The translations under genes and the position numbers were made by a program. From NCBI GenBank assembly GCA_011763485.2, contig JAANSK020055576.1:1-27960 (forward strand): 27,960 nt of DNA. Direction: 5' to 3'. Below the pieces are notes generated by a model. The model was not told the DNA's origin and ran no database searches. It saw only the letters and a list, made by a program, of their open reading frames with translations. Of this stretch, positions 23,601 through 27,960 are shown in pieces (the stretch's first letter is position 1; each line of letters starts with the position of its first letter). Source of the stretch: Isoetes engelmannii (lineage: Eukaryota; Streptophyta; Lycopodiopsida; Isoetales; Isoetaceae).

Positions 23601-25574
23601 CTCTCTATATTCCCATGTAACCTGCCTTCTTAAAAGCAAGGATCAGGGATCCTGGTGTAAAATGTGACCAAAAAATGTACAAGGCTTGATGTAACAGAAG
23701 CAAAGCATACCACTCATGACTAAAAGCATAAAATGCACATTGAACATCCAAAACAGCAGAGTGCAAATATTTGCAGGTTAAAAGGGATATAGCAAAATCA
23801 GAATAAAGTGCAACAGTGACAATAGGAGAAACACGAATCATCAACTTATGTCATTCAGAGCTCTACAAAAATTGATGCGCACATACATCGGGGAAGATTG
23901 TTGGATAGTGTAAGTGTGGAGGCTACAGCCCTGCATAGATTTTGCAGTAAAGAAACAAAATGTAATCCGATGAATTACAATTCTTCAAGCATTCACATCC
24001 AAAGAAACTAATTAAAGACAGAAACCATGAGACCAAATATACATCTAGAAAATGGTATAAGGTCAGGTGCAATAATGTATGATGGATCTCTCTGTTCTGC
24101 AACAAAAATCAGGTCCCTTGTCGTCATTCAGAAGAGAAGACAAGGTAGGGTTCGAGAAAAGCCAAATGCTATCCTTGTAGCAGCCAGGATGGCGACACAA
24201 TGTGGTTGAGTTTAGAAAGAGACATTTGACAGTATGGGTCTCTTGACTGTCTCTACAGCGCATAGATAGCAAATAAGACTTGCATAACCTAGCGTAATGA
24301 CAATGCAGGAGTACCAATAATCGTGTTCATCCCTCCCAAGAATGGCAATCCATTTGTCCAAACTGCATGCATTTTGTTTCAAATTTCATGAAGGGGAACT
24401 TGTTTCAGCAATTATATCATAGGGTGTTTATACTTCTACACCAAGCTCTTCCATCAAGAATCTTTTCTAGGTGTATGTTTGTGAAGTGCCTGCTGGTTTT
24501 AATCGTCTCATCTTTAAACTAAAATTGGGCGCATCACATTCAGGATACATTTCAGAAATCTGCCATTTGAGCCAATGCAATAAAGATCCCCATGCAAAAT
24601 GTGAAATCTTGTAGATTTGGGATCAATACTTTTGAATTTACATCGAAGATGCGATTAGGTTGCAGATTCCGCTTACGTTGGGACTGACTTTTTCTACCTT
24701 GTCTATTGGGGCCTTCCACTTTGTCTGACGAATCCATGTCCCAGACTGAACCATGTGCAAGGAAGATTTCTATGCAAAATATGAAATCCGCATAGATTTG
24801 GCATCAACATTCTACAGTCTATGCATGGAAGATGCCATTAAGTTGCAGCAATTCAGCTAGCTTGTTCTATGAGAGACTGATTCTTTCTACCTTATCTATT
24901 TGGGCCTTTCCAGTTTCCCTTTCCTTGTCTGCAAATCCAGGTCCAGACTGAGGCTCCTTACATGCTTCACCATTGTGCCTAAGAGAAACATCTTCATTTC
25001 GACATCCTATCAAAGATCGTGTAATAGCGTAGTTGGGTACTTGACTCTTGCATAAGGATGAAGATTTTGCATGATGTGACATTGTAAGCTTCAGTTGCGC
25101 AAATGCTAAGTTCTTTTGGATAAGTTGATTCATTTGCTCTTTTACGTACCTGTAATGGCAAACAAGCTCCAGCCAAGCAGCAGTGATGCCACTCATATAT
25201 CCTCCGCGCTTCGCAGCTGCAGGAGACGTAGACCAAGCAGTTCCAGTCGATCCTGGATTTGAACTATTCTGCCCATTGTCAGAGCTCAAACCATTCTTCT
25301 CGTCACCCTCCTGAACCCTAACATAATAGACTTCGATCACATTCGCCTTTGTCACAACCAGATTCGGAAGAGCCTTTGTTCCTCCGGAAATTCGAGGAGT
25401 CGTGCCCCAAGCAGAAGAATCCCCATTACTGGGTCCGGCGGTGCCACTGCCTGGTACCTGAGAATCAAAATCTGAGCGACCTGGAGGAGAATGTGTCAGG
25501 TAAGCAGCTGCGCATGTATCAATTCCGGTTGGAGGGTGAACCATTTTGAAAGCTGCATAGCTGCTGGTGTTCAT
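6969..25574 (-). CDS. CPSF160: CPSF160: cleavage and polyadenylation specificity factor subunit 1, 25 exons
   Basis: This encodes the large scaffold subunit of the nuclear complex that binds the polyadenylation signal and directs 3'-end cleavage of pre-mRNA. Coding exons in order: 25574-25150, 23621-23475, 22835-22682, 22447-22321, 22234-22089, 20763-20668, 16797-16745, 16255-16124, 14821-14770, 14682-14554, 14113-13973, 12308-12183, 11628-11551, 11484-11341, 11231-11137, 11063-10864, 10697-9931, 9144-9064, 8982-8917, 8640-8563, 8499-8272, 8193-7888, 7818-7633, 7524-7163, 7083-6969. They total 4434 nt, giving 1477 residues plus stop (Arabidopsis is about 1440). All phases agree and there is no internal stop. 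It aligns along its length to the remembered Arabidopsis protein: MMS1_N-type propellers first, the CPSF_A region last, as in DDB1 relatives. Introns 4 and 19 use GC donors. The start ATG at 25574 aligns best with the family; an in-frame ATG at 25643 would add 23 residues. It looks functional. Confidence 0.95.
7819..7887 (-). other. CPSF160 intron 22: 69 nt, in-frame and stop-free
   Basis: The donor GTAAGA follows LYVVSLNI and the acceptor TTTCAG precedes VKNFVLFGD. The intron is 69 nt, a multiple of three, with no stop in the reading frame. Retention would therefore insert 23 residues (VRLFIWSVAKALSPH...VVLFQ) without a frameshift, inside the conserved CPSF_A region. The spliced form matches Arabidopsis (LYVVSMNVVKSFILLGD), so splicing is the default. 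The short introns of 63 and 66 nt elsewhere in the gene contain in-frame stops. Confidence 0.8.
8641..8916 (-). other. CPSF160 intron 19, GC-AG type
   Basis: Exon 19 ends WPVQK and is followed by GCAAGT instead of GTAAGT; the acceptor is TTTACAG before IPLRGTPHQ. No GT donor nearby restores the conserved QKIPL junction. GC-AG introns make up roughly one percent of plant introns and usually keep a strong consensus otherwise, as here. Confidence 0.85.
9145..9930 (-). other. CPSF160 intron 17 (786 nt), no recognised element
   Basis: GTGTGTG donor and CTAG acceptor. The plus strand contains an open frame of 152 codons (9336-9794), but its product shows no domain or family pattern I know, and the frame begins and ends at random-looking places. 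I treat it as a chance frame or an unrecognised old insertion. Confidence 0.5.
11629..12182 (-). other. CPSF160 intron 12 (554 nt), nothing recognised
   Basis: Lies between the exon ending MHEL and the exon starting VACSGHG. AT-rich, with ordinary GTAATG donor and GTGCAG acceptor. No repeat or coding trace stood out. Confidence 0.6.
12183..20763 (-). CDS. CPSF160: CPSF160 middle part, exons 6-12 (residues ~334-576)
   Basis: Exon 6 reads SLPYDAYQLLPVPSPVGG; exon 7 (only 53 nt) SSSCSLGLNEFAKAPEG; exon 8 AKFDTELDAAHITWIS and TLLLLTLIFDGR; exon 9 (52 nt) NVQRLELSMSRASVLSS; exon 10 DIFFFLGSRLGDSLLVQF; exon 11 an acidic then basic linker HDDIEEDVILPPGKKLKRA; exon 12 NFSFSVRDSFVNIGPLRD. The GKKLKR cluster at about residue 500 sits where Arabidopsis has AKRLR and may be a nuclear localisation signal. 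Exon 10's acceptor was chosen at 14683, because only that site keeps phase with exon 9 and gives the eight residues that align before FFFLGSRLG. Exons 6 and 7 are separated by the 3.9-kb intron filled with LINE remains. Confidence 0.9.
12836..12942 (+). mobile_element. LINE 3' tail, copy in intron 11 (a)
   Basis: Matches the tails in intron 6: CACTTTCAACCAAGGA, then TATTTGGCCTCGTAGACCC, then a TCTCCTGTAGACG word and a CTTTCTTTC tail. Only the 3' end of the element is present, as expected from incomplete target-primed reverse transcription. It lies antisense to CPSF160. Confidence 0.7.
13040..13160 (+). mobile_element. LINE 3' tail, copy in intron 11 (b)
   Basis: GTGGTCTCGTAGACCC followed by GTCTCTAGTAGACGTTAATA and (CTTT)n ending near 13159. 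It is the same family as the other tails and lies about 100 bp downstream of copy (a), in the same orientation. Confidence 0.65.
14114..14553 (-). other. CPSF160 intron 10 (440 nt), nothing recognised
   Basis: AT-rich intron with GTAAAA donor and CTATAG acceptor. A stretch near 14300-14360 briefly looks coding on the minus strand, but it has stops and does not align to the family, since the expected exon is found intact at 14554-14682. Confidence 0.6.
14822..16123 (-). other. CPSF160 intron 8 (1302 nt) with one degenerate LINE tail
   Basis: GTAAGT donor and TTGGCAG acceptor. A worn LINE tail lies at 15905-15987 on the plus strand: CATTGGTCTCCTAAACC followed by GTCAATGAAATC and TTTCTTTC. Other parts show no clear element. 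Several 60-70-codon open frames here look like chance. Confidence 0.6.
16256..16744 (-). other. CPSF160 intron 7 (489 nt), nothing recognised
   Basis: Separates the small exon 7 from exon 8. GTGTGG donor and TATGCAG acceptor. No repeats or coding traces stood out. Confidence 0.6.
17420..17750 (+). mobile_element. LINE fragment, C-terminal coding part (piece 1)
   Basis: Plus-strand frames read WELIQHELSSKKKFYKKNFL, then NNMKFSMGQFRI, then HQLEIEMGHAKHLTREDRKC with TLC directly after. This is the usual layout after the reverse transcriptase of this LINE group: a helix with KKxFYxxNFL, a PGYL...LPNNMK region, and a Cys-x2-Cys motif before the EDExHF..CP motif. The frame is broken at least twice, and the motif after the Cys pair is eroded. 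The 5' end is not defined. Confidence 0.6.
17810..19686 (+). mobile_element. LINE copy (piece 2), internally deleted, with 3' tail
   Basis: Starts with a basic region carrying SPKKRKLHDISE (17846-18110). It joins at about 18115 to reverse-transcriptase sequence: TEGLQKHLLALDAFCKEREL, then IFNTSRPVMHQ, then AYTYLGVEFSGPRFSFKAAA (18275-18335) and LFNTLVKPAALYGAQVWAP. This is the thumb region typical of a jockey/CR1-like plant LINE group. After a microsatellite the protein resumes with LADFAVHPLKLEAVLMVVSY (18637-18700), and ends near 19290 with NFPDPKCLALYIYKHTKLRK. A 3' UTR follows, with CACTTTCAACTAGG, a TTTGGTCCCACAGGC word and TTAATAAACTC plus a T/C-rich tail to 19686. Several frames are needed to follow it. 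The YADD box is missing because of the deletion near 18115. Confidence 0.8.
18573..18633. repeat. (TGACA)n microsatellite inside the LINE
   Basis: About eleven TGACA units, interrupted once by GAAAAA near 18613-18618. The array sits exactly where the sister LINE copy has a single CACATGACATAG, encoding HDIVLAEF, so the array grew from LINE coding sequence. Confidence 0.9.
19741..19857 (+). mobile_element. LINE 3' tail (piece 3)
   Basis: Carries GGCCTCGTAGACCCTACAGG, then TCTCCTGTAAATGTTAATAA and a (CTTT)n tail ending near 19857. No coding part is left between it and the previous tail at 19686, so it is a very short 5'-truncated insert or a rearranged piece. Confidence 0.7.
19862..20555 (+). 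mobile_element. LINE copy (piece 4) with reverse transcriptase remnant and (CTTT)n tail
   Basis: Begins LDIDELENFIKTLGGEGCLL, then IPILLYANRMVLISTSP, where the family has the catalytic LLYADD; here ADD reads ANR, so the active site is lost. A deletion follows, then KVMIFNTSRPVTHQ-like sequence (about 20038-20080), AYTYLGVEFLGPRFSLKAAA (about 20119-20178), LFSTLVKPAALYGAHIW and HDIVLAEFAADPLKLEAVL (about 20398-20455). Coding then jumps straight to the 3' tail at about 20466, with TATTTGGTCTCATAGACC and TTAATAAACTC(TTTC)n. The element is therefore deleted both internally and before its 3' UTR. Confidence 0.8.
20764..22088 (-). other. CPSF160 intron 5 (1325 nt)
   Basis: GTATGT donor after VIWSAA and TTGCAG acceptor before SLPYDAY. 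No LINE tail was seen. The plus strand has a short Arg/Ser-rich open frame at 21023-21163, given as a separate finding. The rest shows nothing recognisable. Confidence 0.6.
22089..25574 (-). CDS. CPSF160: CPSF160 N-terminal part, exons 1-5 (residues ~1-333)
   Basis: Exon 1 gives MNTSSYAAFKMVHPPTG, which matches the plant CPSF160 start. It then has a Ser/Gly-rich loop (residues ~30-75) that is longer than in Arabidopsis, and it ends LELVCHYR. Exon 2 has LSFRDAKFSVLEFDDS, exon 3 LHYYEGPEHQHLKRGRE and RCAAVLVYG, exon 4 IESSDAVDLRGFDMKH and KDFVFLH, and exon 5 EPTWAGRVAMKQHTC. These blades belong to the first beta-propeller (MMS1_N region). Exon 4 ends CATG/GCAAGT, a GC splice donor. Acceptor choice for exon 4 (TAG/GCAGAT) was fixed by phase. 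Exon 2 carries an Arg run (RRRRD, about residues 162-165) that I do not recall in the family and that lies in a loop. Confidence 0.9.
22235..22320 (-). other. CPSF160 intron 4 (86 nt), GC-AG type
   Basis: Exon 4 ends with the first base of the Gly codon in FLHG and is followed by GCAAGT; the acceptor is TAGTACAG before GATTCATGGAGCC. The GC donor is required by phase and by the conserved KDFVFLHG-(Y/F)(I/M)EP junction. This is the second GC-AG intron in the gene. Confidence 0.85.
22836..23474 (-). other. CPSF160 intron 2 (639 nt) with a short LINE tail
   Basis: GTATAT donor and GGCTCAG acceptor. A worn LINE tail lies at 23011-23068 on the plus strand: CCTATTTGGTGCCCCAGGGG, TAATAGACAATAATAAAAAC and CTTTCTTTC. 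Nothing else was recognised. Confidence 0.6.
23622..25149 (-). other. CPSF160 intron 1 (1528 nt)
   Basis: First coding intron, with GTACGT donor after LELVCHYR and GGCAG acceptor. It contains the tandem duplication at 24575-24951 and no LINE tail that I could see. First introns of plant housekeeping genes can carry enhancing elements, but I see no specific motif to cite. Confidence 0.65.
24575..24951. repeat. Diverged tandem duplication in CPSF160 intron 1, ~175 and ~197 bp
   Basis: Copy A (24575-24749) and copy B (24755-24951) share ATGCAAAATRTGAAATC, a TAGATTTGG.ATCAA word, GAAGATGC.ATTA.GTTGCAG, TTTCTACCTT.TCTATT, GGGCCTTCCA/TTTCCAG and end CCAGACTGA. The offset drifts from 180 to 202 bp through indels, so the duplication is old. 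Confidence 0.8.
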
Positions 25575-25800
25575 CACTCCGGCGAGGGAGGAGTTTGAGA
25601 CAGTGCAGTTCAAGGTTTTGGCGTGGTTTTTCGTTTTCAGCAAATGTTGGTTCTTTTTGGGTTGCCTTTTTTTGGGCGCTTTTGGCCAGTAAGATGCTTT
25701 TGGTTATACGAGGGATATAGAATATGCGGGCCTGACTAACTAGCCAAAACCTCCGCATGTTTATGGTTGTCCATCTTATCCTCTCATGGTGGTATTAGAA
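25575..25800 (-). promoter_or_regulatory. Probable CPSF160 5' UTR and core promoter region
   Basis: Sequence just upstream of the start codon on the minus strand. A TATATC word lies at 25719-25714, about 140 bp upstream of the ATG, and could be a weak TATA element. T/C-rich and G-rich tracts on the plus strand (25610-25680) give an A/G- and C-rich leader. The transcription start cannot be fixed from sequence alone. The longer in-frame ATG at 25643 lies inside this region. Confidence 0.35.
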
Positions 25801-26092
25801 AATGCCACACCAAGATTTACGGGAGCGGTCTCCCTTGGGTCTGTTACACTAGATGTGCTAATCTTACCACTGAGATTAGAACCTTAAGCGTTCTGCAGCG
25901 TGAGCAAGTGGCCTTTTTGCGACACTTGAATTGAGTGTTTATAGCTTGACTGATGATGCTGCAGCTCTAGCCCTTTGCCCTTTTAGCAAGTCTTGCCCTT
26001 ATAGCCAGTGCTTGATCTTGGTGAATCAAGATCAGCTTTGATATGATGCACCTTCTTCATATACGGATGCCCGCCATATATGTCGTAGGACA

Positions 26093-26116
26093 CCCCCCCC
26101 CCCCAAAAAAAAAAAA
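26093..26116. repeat. C12A12 homopolymer junction
   Basis: Twelve C followed directly by twelve A. Such runs are prone to length change and to sequencing error. Confidence 0.85.
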
Positions 26117-26909
26117 CAATCGCACCGTCGTACGGGCCCTCCATCTGACTTGCCTGGGATGGCCAGGTAGACGAGTAGAGAACATAAAGGTGTCATTTCA
26201 TCCTTTCCCTACATCAACGGAACCAAAACAGTAAGCACTAACATAACATAGCAAATAGAAATACTACCTGTGAAGGGTAGCACTAACCCATCCATCATAT
26301 ATCATTGAAGAACACGTCATTAAATACATGCTAAGTACACATATATCATGGCTCCTACCCGAGTCCAAATTCAAGAGGAATTCGACTGATGGCTCAGATC
26401 TCTAGATAACTTCAGACATAGTCAGGACAATGGCTTTGGTTGGCAATAGATAATGGCAAGGGTTGACCACTCCATCTGCCCCTCCTGTACATACTATGTA
26501 ATATGTTGACCAATACCTTCAAACTGCAATCACCAAAAAGAACTAGTTCAACTTTAAGATCTCTATGGTAAGTTAAAAACTTGTATGCTATTACGTATCA
26601 ACGAACCCAACAAACTGGGAGATCCTTAGTCGTTTTTAAACGAAGTTAAGAAAGCATAGCGTCAAAGAGCCTCAGGAACATATAGAGAAAGAGGTGCCTT
26701 CTAAAAACCTTGAGAGAAATCAATGAAATTTTCAGTAACAAAATTAGTTTTGATACCTCCATAGATGCTCCAAATCTTTGTTATGCAGAAAACTCTCTTT
26801 GAATGAGAAAGAATGCATAAAGGTATTAACATGGACAACCTTAAACCAGATGTCTTGTAATTTTCAATAGCTTAGAAATTGTATCGGAAGGGCAAAAAGG
26901 TGAGGAAGC

Positions 26910-27160
26910 CACTTACAATGCGCAAAAGCCTTTCAAAAGCTTTTGCAGGCTCCATTTGCACGATCTAGGTGACTTCACATTCTTTTTACTTAGAAAAAAA
27001 CTAGTTTAACTAAGATAGCCTTGTTAGATCAACTTCAGGTAAGCCTTCCACCCCAGTTAGCAACTCAAATTATGTAAAATGGTTTGTTACAACTCCCACC
27101 GCGCAAAAGCCACTTCAAAAGCTTTTACAGTCCTCATTTGGAGGTCTCCTTGACTTTCTC
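26910..27160. repeat. Two direct repeats each with a GCAAAAGC/GCTTTTGC hairpin
   Basis: At 26922-26946 the sequence reads GCAAAAGC, a 9-base loop, then GCTTTTGC. A related copy at 27103-27128 reads GCAAAAGC, a 10-base loop, then GCTTTTAC. Flanks are also similar (CATTTG.A, then a GA.TT.T word), so this is a direct repeat of about 60-70 bp spaced 181 bp apart. Confidence 0.65.
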
Positions 27161-27861
27161 CATATTTTGGCACCAAGGGGGCCGAAGTTGTTGAAACAAA
27201 TTCCAAACATGACTTTCTGGACTGGTTTCTAATTAGATTTGTATGTCAAATTACCCAATTAGGTACCCTTTGACCTCCAAAAGACAAAGTCCTGGGTTCA
27301 GGCACCCTAAAAACCCTCTACGCCACAACCTACAAAAAGTAGGTAGTTACGCTACCTTGAACTCCCCGAGTTCCCCTCAACCACGTGTTCCTAAAACTCC
27401 CCACGCACAACCATTTCTAATTCCTAGAATTAGACTGAAGCCCAGCTTCAATAAGTTCTTATACAAGAACTAGTACTGCTACTGCAGTATTGCTCAAGAA
27501 AGAGGAGAACACAAGAACAATAGAAAATCTCCAAACTCACAAGGAAGATCGGAAGATAATCCCAATGAGTTTAAAATTGACCCCAGACAGCTTATAAGAA
27601 GGATTCAGGGAGGGTTAAGAGCTTATAAAGGGAAAAAAAAATTAAAGTGTATCTGATACTGTAAGGTTTTGGAAGGTTGTGGGTATGTATTTGTATGGCA
27701 AACCGTATGTGGGCTGATGTCGAAAATGGGATTTGGTTGTGGCAGTGGTCGAGGGGACTGTTTGTGTAAATTTTAGGGCTTTTGGAGTATGGACGTGGTG
27801 GAAGGCGGTCTCCACGTTTATGGGGGCTGCGAGTTGAGCGGCATGTAGTCCGCTATATGAT

Positions 27862-27930
27862 GGCGGATCCTTCTCTTGTTGTTAGGCGGATCCTTCTCTT
27901 GTTCTCAGGCCGATTCTTATTTTGTTCTGA
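27862..27930. repeat. 23-bp tandem repeat, exactly three copies
   Basis: Units start at 27862, 27885 and 27908. The first two read GGCGGATCCTTCTCTTGTT with a 4-base end; the third is more diverged (GGCCGATTCTTATTTTGTT). Total 69 bp, close to the right edge of the window. Confidence 0.85.
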
Positions 27931-27960
27931 GTCGTTGGGGTTGAGCAGCAGCAGTTCGTC

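Larger units (their letters stand above)
25801..27858. other. Intergenic region, no gene recognised
   Basis: About 2 kb without supported genes. Noted inside: an inverted repeat TGATCTTG/CAAGATCA (26013-26020 and 26027-26034), a C12A12 run (26093-26116), and two related hairpin-bearing repeats listed separately. A 76-codon plus-strand frame at 27243-27473 has no recognisable pattern. Confidence 0.5.

Noticed and set aside
24027-24209. 60-codon plus-strand frame in intron 1 (RSGAIMYDGSLCSATK...)
   Set aside because: No recognised family, no supporting context, and a length common by chance.
27862-27930. CRISPR-like regular repeats
   Set aside because: Units are contiguous with no spacers, and the window is eukaryotic; it is a plain tandem repeat.

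Overview
The window looks like nuclear DNA of a land plant. It holds a 25-exon gene with GT-AG and two GC-AG introns, its product matches plant CPSF160 more closely than anything else I recall, and the rest is old transposable elements, microsatellites and an organellar rRNA scrap. Long introns packed with LINE debris would suit a large-genome spore-bearing plant such as a fern or lycophyte. That lineage call is an inference and is weak.

Layout. Bases 1-80 are an antisense piece of bacterial-type 23S rRNA, most like mitochondrial rRNA, cut by the window edge. Bases 661-3645 are the decayed coding region of a retroelement; its last part reads like the N-terminal half of a Penelope-like or related reverse transcriptase, up to motif A. 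Bases 3646-5061 hold a G-box-rich islet, a 43-bp tandem repeat, and gene-like blocks on the minus strand lying inside what looks like one end of a CACTA DNA transposon (end near 5058). Bases 5062-6968 are non-coding with small duplications, followed by the 3' UTR of the main gene.

The main feature is on the minus strand, 25574 down to 6969: an apparently intact gene for the 160-kDa subunit of the cleavage and polyadenylation specificity factor (CPSF160/CPSF1). I placed all 25 coding exons by splice signals, phase and similarity to the remembered Arabidopsis protein. They sum to 4434 nt, or 1477 codons plus a stop, with every junction in phase and no internal stop.

The introns carry at least seven 3' tails of one LINE family, all on the plus strand and so antisense to the gene. 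Intron 6 (16798-20667) is a 3.9-kb LINE graveyard with recognisable reverse-transcriptase and C-terminal Cys motifs and a (TGACA)n array that seems to have grown out of LINE coding sequence. Intron 1 has a diverged tandem duplication of about 0.2 kb.

Upstream of the gene, 25650-27960 has no gene I can support. It holds a C12A12 run, two related hairpin-bearing repeats and a three-copy 23-bp tandem repeat. I see no operon-like or defence-like system; the window is one housekeeping gene embedded in transposon remains.
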